From IMG/VR virus record IMGVR_UViG_3300032069_000037, positions 1-32,703 of that record: a DNA stretch of 32,703 nt; one strand, written 5' to 3'. Made by a program: the position numbers and the translations under genes. The notes beneath the pieces were generated by a model. It made no database searches. It saw only the letters and a list, made by a program, of their open reading frames with translations, and was not told the DNA's origin. Origin of the DNA: a virus. Below, piece after piece: positions 7,485 to 14,175 of this stretch (position 1 is the first letter of the stretch; every line of letters begins with the position of its first letter).

Positions 7485-7688
7485 TTATTGCCTTCCTGTT
7501 TTTCCTGCTCCTCGATTTATTTTTTCCATTTCTTCCCTTTGCTGTCGCGCCTCCTCATCCAGTATGGCCGCAAAGTCGTCCGCGATGTTAGCGGGACATT
7601 CCTGATACCCGCGCCATCCGAGCAACTTGACAAGCCCATACTGTTTGAGGCGCATCGCAGCGTCAGGGGTCGGACTTCCTCCCCTCAT
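7485..7688 (-). CDS. Tail assembly chaperone, second frame (GT-like extension)
   Basis: A 67-residue product (MRGGSPTPDAAMRLKQYG...) that is probably made mainly as the C-terminal extension of the upstream chaperone by -1 frameshifting; the fusion would be about 182 residues. It contains a helical core with GYQECPANIADDFAAIL and a charged C-terminal end. It lies immediately before the tape measure gene, as in the lambda G/GT arrangement, where the fusion chaperones the tape measure and recruits tail tube subunits. Its own ATG overlaps the upstream stop, so independent translation is also possible. Confidence 0.8.
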   Translation of the reverse strand: MRGGSPTPDAAMRLKQYGLVKLLGWRGYQECPANIADDFAAILDEEARQQREEMEKINRGAGKTGRQ

Positions 7689-7706
7689 TGCCGCGACAAG
7701 TTTTTT
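7655..7706 (-). promoter_or_regulatory. -1 programmed frameshift signal (slippery heptamer and stem-loop)
   Basis: On the minus strand, A AAA AAC occurs exactly in the zero frame (codons CGA AAA AAC) at 7706-7700, five codons before the stop. A slip of -1 leads through CTT GTC GCG GCA straight into the downstream gene's ATG frame. Three bases beyond the heptamer a two-part hairpin can form: TCGCGGC (7696-7690) with GCTGCGA (7661-7655), and AGGGG (7685-7681) with CCCCT (7669-7665). Confidence 0.8.
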
Positions 7707-8032
7707 CGAGCCTCAAGTGCCGCTGGGCCGAGTCCGATTGCGTCGAGCAGTCTGTACGCGACTTCTTGGTCGATGTCCTTGATGTTCGCGTCGTTGAGTT
7801 CGAACGGCGCTTCAACAAGTATTTTCCGCAATATTTCGAAGCGGTAGTCCGGGAACTTTTGCATGTCGAACTCAGTCGCGCCCGTCAGCATGTTCATTTT
7901 CGCATACTTCGCCGTTATTTCGTCGCTCTCGTGCGCACCTATGCCCTTGACGACAAAGCGCAACTTCGCGCCACCGACTTCTATCTCGACAACCTGCTTC
8001 CGCGTCGAGGCTCTTCCGTCAAATGCTGCCAC
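7685..8032 (-). CDS. Tail assembly chaperone, first frame (G-like)
   Basis: A 115-residue protein, GTG start with AGGAGG seven bases upstream. Its N-terminal half is beta-rich (KQVVEIEVGGAKLRFVVKGI) and the rest helical (YRFEILRKILVEAPFELND, YRLLDAIGLGP), the usual shape of tail chaperones. It sits between tail tube and tape measure genes. Near the 3' end it holds an in-frame A AAA AAC heptamer, and the last four bases overlap the next gene. The identification rests on position, size and the frameshift cassette. Confidence 0.8.
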   Translation of the reverse strand: MAAFDGRASTRKQVVEIEVGGAKLRFVVKGIGAHESDEITAKYAKMNMLTGATEFDMQKFPDYRFEILRKILVEAPFELNDANIKDIDQEVAYRLLDAIGLGPAALEARKNLSRQ

Positions 8033-8080
8033 TTTTTTTCCTCCTTCGTTTTTTTTTTACGACTTGGTCGAGCGCCAGCC

Positions 8081-9214
8081 TTATGCGCTTACGACCTCAG
8101 ATACACTGCACGAACGCGCCCGCAGTGTGAATTTCTCGCGGACAACGTCACTGTCTGGCAACCGAACCGGGGCGTCTTCCAACCAGCACTCGCTCAACGT
8201 TATAGTCACCTTGTCGTTTGCACCGCGCGTTATCAGTAGCGTCGCGGTGTCGAACTTCGTTGCGTTGTTCATCAAGTCCCAGAGTGTTGTGTCGGATGGT
8301 GTTATTTCTCCCGACAGTTCGTAGTATCGCTCGCCCTCCGAGATGTGCAAGGGAACCCTGCTGCCGTCGCCCGACTCATGCCAGTCCTTGATCAGCCCGT
8401 TACGCATCGTCAGGTTCCAATTCTTTGCGATGTAGTCGACGTCGTTCATTGTCACCTTCGTCTGCGCGAACATGAACGGGTTCGTCGTGTTCGTTGAGAC
8501 GCTCGGAACTGTGCTGCCTTTCTGGACGTCCTTTATTGCCATCGTCATACGCACGCGGAGCGGCTCGTACTCGCGGCTCGATATCGTCGCCTCGTTTACC
8601 TTGCATCCGAGAAACTCGCGCACGAATGCGTTATTTGCTGGCCCTCGCGCCACACTGACTATTGTCATGCTCGGTATCCGCTCGGTTTCTGCGTAAACAT
8701 AGGGGTCTGCAACTGTTCCAGCACCGGTCTTTTTCCCCAAGACGAACTCGAACATTGCCGCTGTCTGTGGGAATATCTCGACCGTCGCGCCCACGTCCTT
8801 CTTTCCTGGCATTAGCAGGGCGATGTTGCGGTCGAACCCAATCCCGCGGATGTCAATCAAGTTGTTCTTCTCGGTCGGCTCTGTCGGCTGGATTACGCCA
8901 AACCAGTTGTTTACCACTGCGGGTTTCTCGCCGAATATCCAGATGTCGCAATCGTCCCCGACCACGACTCCCTCAGTGACGAAACTCGCGTCGGCGCATG
9001 TCACTGTGGTCGCGTCGTTGTCTGTTATCAGCGCCCGGTATCCTTGCGCGGTTCCTGACGTGATCTCGACGATTTTCCCGATGTGTGCGTCAGGTGTCAG
9101 TGCCCATCCCGTTTTGGTTAGAACCGTCGCGGCTACTCCCGTAAGGTCAGTGCCCGCTAAAATCTCCTTTCCATAACTGCATAGCGTCCGTGACCCAAGC
9201 CATTGTGCAACCAT
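8081..9214 (-). CDS. Major tail tube protein
   Basis: A 377-residue protein that should polymerise into the tail tube. The core shows the pattern of virus tail tube proteins: TVEIFPQTAAMFEFVLG, then MTIVSVARGPANNAF, FLGCKVNEATISS and LSGEITPSDTTLWDLM. Residues about 28-95 carry a separate beta module (GKIVEITSGTAQGYRALITD) often inserted in virion proteins. A clear AGGAGG precedes the ATG. It lies between the tail terminator and the chaperones, as expected, and is longer than minimal tube proteins because of the insert. Confidence 0.85.
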   Translation of the reverse strand: MVAQWLGSRTLCSYGKEILAGTDLTGVAATVLTKTGWALTPDAHIGKIVEITSGTAQGYRALITDNDATTVTCADASFVTEGVVVGDDCDIWIFGEKPAVVNNWFGVIQPTEPTEKNNLIDIRGIGFDRNIALLMPGKKDVGATVEIFPQTAAMFEFVLGKKTGAGTVADPYVYAETERIPSMTIVSVARGPANNAFVREFLGCKVNEATISSREYEPLRVRMTMAIKDVQKGSTVPSVSTNTTNPFMFAQTKVTMNDVDYIAKNWNLTMRNGLIKDWHESGDGSRVPLHISEGERYYELSGEITPSDTTLWDLMNNATKFDTATLLITRGANDKVTITLSECWLEDAPVRLPDSDVVREKFTLRARSCSVSEVVSA

Positions 9215-9237
9215 TTATTTTCCTCCTTTTTGTTTTA

Positions 9238-9708
9238 TCATCCAACTATTCCAAACTGGATGACCGCGATTTTTCGGAATACCTCCTTTGTTTCATCAAA
9301 CTCCGCATCGTAGCACGTTGCGACGCGCATGTCGAGCAGGCCGTAATCCTTCACGTAATTCATATTTAATTTTAGAACCGCCAGCACCGCATCTGCAATC
9401 TTGTCCCGTTCCGATGTTGTTTTTGAAAATATCGAAATGTCGAGTGCAATCGTGCCCTCCTCAATCAGCGTGTCGTTGCCCCCCATCTGTTTCTTTGTCA
9501 TCGAGGGTTGGCTGATTGCGATAAGGGGATAGACTATGTCGCGCCGGGGGAACGCTATGAACACCCAATCGGCCCCGCGGTTTATGGGATCGGTAAGGGA
9601 GACGCGGAGCAAATCGCGGATGATTTTCTTTACATGGGTGACAATTTTATCCATGTCGGCGCTCTTCTCTATCCATGCTTGGCCAGTGACGGTTTGTTCC
9701 GACGACAT
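9238..9708 (-). CDS. Tail terminator / neck protein
   Basis: A 156-residue protein fitting the small alpha/beta tail terminator fold: an N-terminal helix (MDKIVTHVKKIIRDLLRVS), strands (DWVFIAFPRRDIVYPLIAIS), a central EEGTIALDISIFSKT strand, then a helix (RDKIADAVLAVLKLN). It is located between the HK97 gp10-like gene and the tail tube gene. The ATG at 9708 has GGTGA six bases upstream; a TTG one codon earlier is less likely. Assignment by order and fold pattern. Confidence 0.75.
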   Translation of the reverse strand: MSSEQTVTGQAWIEKSADMDKIVTHVKKIIRDLLRVSLTDPINRGADWVFIAFPRRDIVYPLIAISQPSMTKKQMGGNDTLIEEGTIALDISIFSKTTSERDKIADAVLAVLKLNMNYVKDYGLLDMRVATCYDAEFDETKEVFRKIAVIQFGIVG

Positions 9709-9714
9709 CAAAGT

Positions 9715-10170
9715 TCACCTTTCCCAAAAATGTTTAATCCCCATTCTTTGTTTTATTTCCATCAGTCGTGCGTCCGAGCGTTTTTGCGCCTCTACTTCAT
9801 TTACCGCGCATTTTTCTGTCGCGGTTGTTATTGCCTTTTTTATTCTTTGCTCGCAAATCGGCCATGTGAAATCAACGGCGGGGATCAGAAACGGCCGGGG
9901 TTCCACAAATCGGCCCGTGCGGGAGTCGCGGTGTCCCTTCTCCACGAATATGCCATAGGGAACGCCATCCCTGACGGCATACTCAAATTCGCCCGTCTGC
10001 TCGATGTGGAGGCTTGCTCGGAGAGCGCCAGTTCTGACGGGGCAGTTCAATTTCGCCATTTCTAAAATAGTTTCAGCATTCTGATGAAGCGCCTCGACTA
10101 TGAGGGGGTCGATTGCCGCGGGGAGTTTCATAAGTGCCTCGACATCGTATGCGACTGCGACCTCAAGCAT
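9715..10170 (-). CDS. HK97 gp10-like neck / tail completion protein
   Basis: A 151-residue protein with the typical gp10 motif set: MAKLNCPVRTGALRASL, then YGIFVEKGHR, then FVEPRPFLIPAV. Members of this family sit at the head-tail joint or complete the tail. Its start codon overlaps the upstream stop (TAATG). The gene order head closure, gp10-like, tail terminator, tail tube is the standard siphovirus order. Confidence 0.88.
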   Translation of the reverse strand: MLEVAVAYDVEALMKLPAAIDPLIVEALHQNAETILEMAKLNCPVRTGALRASLHIEQTGEFEYAVRDGVPYGIFVEKGHRDSRTGRFVEPRPFLIPAVDFTWPICEQRIKKAITTATEKCAVNEVEAQKRSDARLMEIKQRMGIKHFWER

Positions 10171-10583
10171 TATGAAACGCCCCCCACCTGCTCGCGCAAA
10201 ATGAGCAAATCAACGCCGATATCGACAGCGGGCTTTTGCCGAATGAAAACGCGATATGTCTTGTCGTCAATAATAACGTGATCGTCCTTGTCCGCAACTT
10301 CGGCCGATTTTATGAACGCCCCATAGTCCTCCCGCACCAAAATACCCTCGGGGTAATGGTTCAACAACGCCCCCATTCCCGGCCTGCCCCCGCCGCGTGG
10401 AAAGCCCGCCTTGGTCGGAAAATACACGATTGCGCAAGTGACCGTATCTGTGTATGTACTTTTTGGCAGGTCGATTTGGTCGTTCTGATCGTAAGCCAAC
10501 TTGGTGAAGTGGCGTATTTTTATCTGCCTGTTCCACTTTGCGAACACGCGCTTTACAAAACTAAATTTTTGCCCCAATTTCAT
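10170..10583 (-). CDS. Head closure (head-tail adaptor) protein
   Basis: A 137-residue beta-rich protein that begins the neck and tail segment after the accessory island. The ending HVIIDDKTYRVFIRQKPA with later DLLILREQ is typical of head-closure/stopper proteins, which read VxxxGxxYxVxxV...D. GTGAGGA lies directly before the ATG. The role comes from position and that C-terminal pattern. Confidence 0.65.
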   Translation of the reverse strand: MKLGQKFSFVKRVFAKWNRQIKIRHFTKLAYDQNDQIDLPKSTYTDTVTCAIVYFPTKAGFPRGGGRPGMGALLNHYPEGILVREDYGAFIKSAEVADKDDHVIIDDKTYRVFIRQKPAVDIGVDLLILREQVGGVS

Positions 10584-10699
10584 TCCTCACAATATTGGGG
10601 TTGTTTTTGGGGGGTTTAAACGGCGCATAATCAACAACAATAACAACAACAATATATTGCTCATTTAACGGACGGGGCGATAAGGCCCGCGTGGTAATA
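10584..10699 (-). promoter_or_regulatory. Intergenic region with a possible internal late promoter
   Basis: This is the longest gap within the late region. On the minus strand it contains CAATATATTG, a 10-bp palindrome that could serve as a TATA element (10650-10659), followed by a TTG-rich stretch, then GTTTAAAC and a C-run. It lies between the accessory island and the neck genes, so a promoter here would ensure expression of tail genes independent of the island. There is no coding potential. Confidence 0.4.
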
Positions 10700-11146
10700 T
10701 TATACCGCAATACACGACGGGCAAATAGGAGTATCTAAGTCGCATTCCTTTTTCCATTCATGCGGCTTGAAATGCCCGCCAAAACAACGGCCACACCCAA
10801 CACGGGAGCAATCTTTCGTGTCGGGGCAAATCATTTTTGATGAGAGCCTACCTTGAAATTTTTTACCTTTTAAAATAATCTTCCATGTTGAAGGGCCATT
10901 AAACTCTCCACCCCAACGTCTAATCGGGATATAACCTAACTCAACTGCCCGCTTCCTATCCGAGTTCCATATCAAAACGCTTGGAAGCGCAACAAATTTA
11001 CCCCCACTTTTATTATGCCCGCAACACGACGAAATGGTTTTTACCCCGTGTTTGTTTAGATATTCAATTTCCTTTGCGATGCAAGCGTCGACTTTGATTT
11101 TTTCCCCATCTATCTCTATTTCTTTGTCAGTTCCCCATTTACACAT
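10700..11146 (-). CDS. SCCGH-motif protein with C-terminal Cys-rich domain
   Basis: A 148-residue protein. The N-terminal part has KVDACIAKEIEYLNKHG followed by TISSCCGH, a motif recurrent in small virus proteins of unknown function; the Cys and His probably bind metal. The C-terminal 45 residues (ICPDTKDCSRVGCGRC... PHEWKKEC... CPSC) form a Cys-rich module with the same spacing as the next gene upstream (11139-11306). The start at 11146 has GGAGG six bases before it; longer versions of the frame would run through that neighbour. It belongs to the accessory island of the late operon. Confidence 0.7.
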   Translation of the reverse strand: MCKWGTDKEIEIDGEKIKVDACIAKEIEYLNKHGVKTISSCCGHNKSGGKFVALPSVLIWNSDRKRAVELGYIPIRRWGGEFNGPSTWKIILKGKKFQGRLSSKMICPDTKDCSRVGCGRCFGGHFKPHEWKKECDLDTPICPSCIAV

Positions 11147-11306
11147 CTTTTTCCTCCACACGAACGCAAGCGGGGCAATCATAACAAGGTAACGGTTTAT
11201 TGCACCAGTCCTTGTCAAATTCATGCGGGTTTTTGTGGTAGCAGAGCGGCCCTTCGTGTTGGCATTTTCCGTCTCTCGCCTTCGGGCAAATCCACTTTGC
11301 ACTCAT
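11139..11306 (-). CDS. Small Cys-rich protein, paralogous to the neighbour's C-terminus
   Basis: A 55-residue protein, MSAKWICPKARDGKCQHEG and so on, with seven Cys and several His. The layout ICP...C...C..H..PHE...C....CP.CVRV repeats that of the C-terminal part of the downstream protein. GTGAGG lies just before the ATG. The last eight bases (ATGTGTAA) overlap the next gene's start. It probably binds one or two zinc ions. Function unknown. Confidence 0.7.
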   Translation of the reverse strand: MSAKWICPKARDGKCQHEGPLCYHKNPHEFDKDWCNKPLPCYDCPACVRVEEKDV

Positions 11307-11314
11307 CGCCCTCA

Positions 11315-12055
11315 CTACCTTTTTTTATTATCTCCGCGCCAGTTAAATTTGTTTGACCGACGGAGGTTTTTTCGTTCGACCTTCGTGAACCGTTCAAGTT
11401 CTTTAATCAGGGCCATCGTCTTGTCGAGCGGCGGCTCTGGGAGTCCGCACCCGTAGTTGTCATAACCCACCGAAATGAGCGCGGGTTTTATTTCCCGCAT
11501 CCACTCGACCAAAATATCCAAGTCAAAGTCCATTATCGGTTCTATCGAGATGTGTTTTTTGTATTGTTCGGGCAACCTAAACATGGCGCGGTATCTCTCG
11601 TAGGGTGGCGGAGCCTTTGAGCGTCTATAATCCTTGTTCGTTTCTATCGTTGTCGAAAAAATAACGTTATAGGGTAGGATGCCCAAAAATGCAAAATATC
11701 TTATGGGGTTTTTAGTTTCCAAAAAGAACGTTACATCTGGACTTTTTCTCATTGCATCGGCCACCCGCAAAATCCACTCCATAGGCACCCATTCCCCAAA
11801 AAGGTCACCCATGCTTGAAACGAAAACAACATCCCCCGCGCGGAATTTTTTATCCAGTTCCTCCTCCATAAGAGCCGGACAATCAAAACCGTGCTGATAT
11901 TGTGAAAGATGCCTTAGGCGCCGCGCCATTATTGCAGCCCAACAATCGTCGCCGTAACAATGATGCTTACAACCGACGACTGGGTTCCACGTCTTGATTG
12001 GTCTATCTTTATTGAGATGAAACATTCTTGATTTTCTTTTTTTAGCCATCCCCAT
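11315..12055 (-). CDS. Gp37/Gp68-like (DUF5131) protein, radical-SAM-like
   Basis: A 246-residue protein of the Gp37/Gp68 family found in many viruses. Near the N-terminus it has TWNPVVGCKHHCYGDDCWA, the family's metal-binding Cys cluster (C29, C33, C38), then VFVSSMGDLFGEWVP and VTFFLETKNPIRY, followed by IEPIMDFDL. The fold is considered related to radical SAM enzymes, with a TIM-barrel-like order of strands; substrate and role in viruses are not established. The ATG overlaps the upstream TGA (TGATG). It is the largest gene of the accessory island. Confidence 0.8.
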   Translation of the reverse strand: MGMAKKRKSRMFHLNKDRPIKTWNPVVGCKHHCYGDDCWAAIMARRLRHLSQYQHGFDCPALMEEELDKKFRAGDVVFVSSMGDLFGEWVPMEWILRVADAMRKSPDVTFFLETKNPIRYFAFLGILPYNVIFSTTIETNKDYRRSKAPPPYERYRAMFRLPEQYKKHISIEPIMDFDLDILVEWMREIKPALISVGYDNYGCGLPEPPLDKTMALIKELERFTKVERKNLRRSNKFNWRGDNKKR

Positions 12056-12180
12056 CAGTCCTCATTAACTATTGCCCCGCAATCTTTGCAGGTCGTTTCC
12101 CAACCGATTTCGCCATCTCGATAGACGATTGTTGTCGTTTTGAAATTTGTGCTACCGCACCCCGAACATTTTTTAGGCAT
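12055..12180 (-). CDS. Small zinc-ribbon protein
   Basis: A 41-residue protein with two CxxC knuckles: MPKKCSGCGS at the start and TCKDCGAIVNED at the end. A zinc ribbon of this size may act as a small nucleic-acid or protein adaptor. It overlaps both neighbours: its ATG lies inside the upstream stop (ATGCCTAA), and its TGA shares a base with the next ATG. It is too small for a firm family call, but Cys spacing and coupling support it. Confidence 0.7.
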   Translation of the reverse strand: MPKKCSGCGSTNFKTTTIVYRDGEIGWETTCKDCGAIVNED

Positions 12181-12517
12181 CCGCCCTCACCGCCTCTCCG
12201 AGAACCAAGGGACATGCTCTTCCTGCTTTCGTCGCCGCTTGGTTTTTTCGGCCATCATTCTCATCAAAGTATTTAAATTTCCCGCATTTTGGACACTTTT
12301 CGAGTGCCGCAGAGCAAAGAGGTCTCACAAAGATATGGACACAATCTGCTTGCCTTCTTTGTATTTCTGCCAATATTTCCTTGCGGGATTTCCTTTTAGC
12401 GTGACGTCTCTCAAATCTTGATTCCGGGCTTCTTTTCTTAGGTTTGTATGGCTTATACCAAGGAGTAGGTTCTCTACCTTCTATGGGTTTCATTTTAAAC
12501 GCGCTTTTAAATCCCAT
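12173..12517 (-). CDS. Basic protein with a zinc-finger-like C-terminus
   Basis: A 114-residue protein. The first half is strongly basic and Pro-rich (WYKPYKPKKRSPESRFERRH, KRKSRKEI), suggesting nucleic-acid binding. The second half has DCVHIF...LCSAALEKCPKCGKFKYF, which offers Cys and His ligands for one zinc. It starts directly after the TAG of the membrane-protein gene upstream and overlaps the following zinc-ribbon gene by eight bases. Family unknown. Confidence 0.65.
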   Translation of the reverse strand: MGFKSAFKMKPIEGREPTPWYKPYKPKKRSPESRFERRHAKRKSRKEILAEIQRRQADCVHIFVRPLCSAALEKCPKCGKFKYFDENDGRKNQAATKAGRACPLVLGEAVRADA

Positions 12518-12736
12518 CTAAATCTTCCCCCCCATGACAAGCAACAACAAAAGCCCAACGATAAAGAACGGCGTGAGAATCAGCAACACAATAAATAGGA
12601 GCGCCCACCCAATCACGGCGCCAGCAACGACCGCCGCGACGAGGTTTCCAAACGCCCACGGCAATATATGGAATAACCAACCGTATCCGATCAGGACGTC
12701 AAGGAGCAACGCGATAAAAAATCCAACCTTCCCCAT
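12518..12736 (-). CDS. Small membrane protein
   Basis: A 72-residue, almost entirely hydrophobic protein with two or three membrane segments: FFIALLLDVLIGYGWLF, then VAAVVAGAVIGWALLFIVLL, then FFIVGLLLLLVM. It has few charged residues. It sits immediately after the RpoP-like gene. Small membrane proteins in late operons often take part in lysis or in modifying the envelope; this is inference only. Confidence 0.65.
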   Translation of the reverse strand: MGKVGFFIALLLDVLIGYGWLFHILPWAFGNLVAAVVAGAVIGWALLFIVLLILTPFFIVGLLLLLVMGGKI

Positions 12737-12868
12737 CTAAACCATCCTCACGTGCCTGACAATGTTTGCTCGCATCTTGATGAGAACTCGGCAGCCGCAA
12801 CTTTTGCACCTGACCGTTTTAGGCAGCCGCTTGTGCTCCTTGCCGCAACTGTCGCACTTGTATGGCAT
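12737..12868 (-). CDS. rpoP: RNA polymerase subunit P (Rpb12-like) homologue
   Basis: A 43-residue protein that matches archaeal RpoP over its whole length. It begins MPYKCDSCGKE, has a second knuckle RCKSCGCRVLIKMR, and ends IVRHVRMV. Cellular RpoP reads YKCxxCGKx... RCxxCxYxIxxKxRxxVVxxVxA. In the cell this subunit is a zinc ribbon at the rim of the archaeal RNA polymerase and takes part in open-complex formation. The start at 12868 is the only ATG in frame; its TAG is followed at once by the next gene's ATG. A viral copy could exchange into the host polymerase or compete for its site. The similarity is read by eye, but agreement runs into the C-terminal tail, so chance is unlikely. Confidence 0.75.
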   Translation of the reverse strand: MPYKCDSCGKEHKRLPKTVRCKSCGCRVLIKMRANIVRHVRMV

Positions 12869-12872
12869 TGCA

Positions 12873-13139
12873 TTAGCCTTCGTGCGGGGCGAATCTGTTC
12901 AACGCCGTTCTTATCATGTCCAAAACTACCATCACCGCGGTCGCAACGCCGGGATCAAGCCCAAGGCTCAGGACGTTGATCGTTCCGAGATAAACCGCAA
13001 TCGTCCCTGCGAGTTGCCGCCACTCGAACGACTCGACCACGCCATCACGCAACGCGTTCTCAAGCCAACCCGCTACGCAACGGACGGCCCCAGCCACAAT
13101 CGCCAGCACGGATGCAAGCACAAAAGTTATCGGTTCCAT
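12873..13139 (-). CDS. Holin-like small membrane protein
   Basis: An 88-residue protein with an N-terminal membrane helix (TFVLASVLAIVAGAVRCVAGW) and further hydrophobic segments (LAGTIAVYLGTINVLSL, VATAVMVVLDMIRTAL). Length and pattern resemble holins and small virus membrane proteins, and its place in the late operon fits. No lysis enzyme is recognisable next to it, so the holin role is only a suggestion. It overlaps the preceding small zinc gene by 13 bases. Confidence 0.6.
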   Translation of the reverse strand: MEPITFVLASVLAIVAGAVRCVAGWLENALRDGVVESFEWRQLAGTIAVYLGTINVLSLGLDPGVATAVMVVLDMIRTALNRFAPHEG

Positions 13140-13270
13140 TTTCTATCCCCCTTTTTTCTTTTTCCGTGAAGCGGGCAGCCACTATCGTAAACCATTGTCG
13201 TTCCGTAACGCCCCCTTGACCTTGTGCAGCGCCCGCATTTCAGGAACTTAAATGCAAAGGGATTATGCAC
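13127..13270 (-). CDS. Small Cys/His protein with GTG start
   Basis: A 47-residue protein, start GTG at 13270, with FLKCGRCTRSRGRYG and later DSGCPLHGKRKKG, so CxxC plus C and H ligands for a zinc. The GTG lies inside the upstream stop (GTGCATAA), the same eight-base overlap used by two other island genes, and GGTGGTGG precedes it. The basic tail suggests nucleic-acid contact. The non-ATG start and size keep confidence moderate. Confidence 0.5.
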   Translation of the reverse strand: MHNPFAFKFLKCGRCTRSRGRYGTTMVYDSGCPLHGKRKKGDRKWNR

Positions 13271-13640
13271 TGGCGCCACCACCAATTTTAATCCCTTCTT
13301 GGTCGAGCCGCGTGCGAGAGAGAGGACTTAGTAACGTCTTGTCAATCATTCCTGTCTGCACATCGACGACGAAATTACCATTATCAACATTATCGCCAGC
13401 CTTTTCGTTTTTACCGAGGTACAATCCATCGGGGACGTGTTGGCGGTTGCGCATGAACTCTTGCAGGAATCCTACCATTACCGCATTTGGATTATGACGG
13501 ACAAGTGGATCGGAGTTTTTTTTGGCGTCAATAACATAATCGATGGCTCTCTTTACAAAATCTATGCCGTCCCAATGGTTGAACAAGACCACCGACAGTT
13601 GGCTTCCATTTTTAAACTGCACCGAAACCGTGTCACCCAT
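13263..13640 (-). CDS. Hypothetical protein of the accessory island
   Basis: A 125-residue protein beginning MGDTVSVQFKNGSQLSVVLF. It has a beta-rich N-terminus, then helices (DFVKRAIDYVIDAKK, VMVGFLQEFMRNRQ), and a Gly-rich end. There are no Cys and no membrane segment. It is coupled to the next gene by an eight-base overlap. The family is not recognised. Confidence 0.65.
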   Translation of the reverse strand: MGDTVSVQFKNGSQLSVVLFNHWDGIDFVKRAIDYVIDAKKNSDPLVRHNPNAVMVGFLQEFMRNRQHVPDGLYLGKNEKAGDNVDNGNFVVDVQTGMIDKTLLSPLSRTRLDQEGIKIGGGASA

Positions 13641-13643
13641 CGA

Positions 13644-13931
13644 TTATTTCTCCTTTTTTGTAGTCTCCGCGTGCTCAAACTTGAACTCCTTAAGCGCCTT
13701 CTTTGCTACTTTGACTTTTACGCCAAGCAAGTCCGCATCAAGATATAGGTTGTCCACGACCGCAAAAATTATCCAAGCCGCCCCGACCGCTAAAAATAGA
13801 AATTCCAGAATAGTAAACGGATTCGGAAGGAGAACAACCTGCCAATAGTAGGAAATAATCCGCATTAACTCAAGCATCGCGTATATTGCCGATGTAGCGC
13901 CGAGTGCGTTGAAAATCGCCTTTAGTTCCAT
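13644..13931 (-). CDS. Membrane protein with two hydrophobic segments
   Basis: A 95-residue protein, MELKAIFNALGATSAIYAML, with membrane helices at about 10-34 and 40-63 (ILEFLFLAVGAAWIIFAVV) and a charged cytoplasm-type tail rich in Lys and Glu. I chose the ATG at 13931, preceded by GGTGAGG, because longer forms run into the upstream zinc-ribbon gene. Function unknown; it may belong with the other island membrane proteins. Confidence 0.6.
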   Translation of the reverse strand: MELKAIFNALGATSAIYAMLELMRIISYYWQVVLLPNPFTILEFLFLAVGAAWIIFAVVDNLYLDADLLGVKVKVAKKALKEFKFEHAETTKKEK

Positions 13932-13938
13932 CCTCACC

Positions 13939-14175
13939 CTAACTGCCTCCCTCGCATTCCACGCAGACGACCTCCCCACTCTTCACATCAAAATTATTTG
14001 TCTGCTGACCGCACTTGCGACAGGTTGGCTCCGCTATCTCCTCGGGGGCTGGGGTAAGAGGCATGGACGGGTAGACCGATTGTCCGTGCGACCCAACCCC
14101 CGAGTGGCGGGGCCGGGTGGATGCGCCAAGATCGGATGCTGGCAAACTTGCAGGTATGCTTCGCTGTCCAATCAA
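13939..14175 (-). CDS. C-terminal zinc-ribbon protein, TTG start
   Basis: A 78-residue protein. The first 50 residues are low-complexity (Ser, Pro, Gly-rich), the last 28 hold a zinc ribbon: TCRKCGQQTNNFDVKSGEV then CVECEGG. The TTG at 14175 has GGTGA at the right distance and no ATG exists in the frame before the ribbon. It is the first of the island's zinc proteins in transcription order. It could be an adaptor that recruits a partner through its disordered part. Confidence 0.55.
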   Translation of the reverse strand: MIGQRSIPASLPASDLGASTRPRHSGVGSHGQSVYPSMPLTPAPEEIAEPTCRKCGQQTNNFDVKSGEVVCVECEGGS

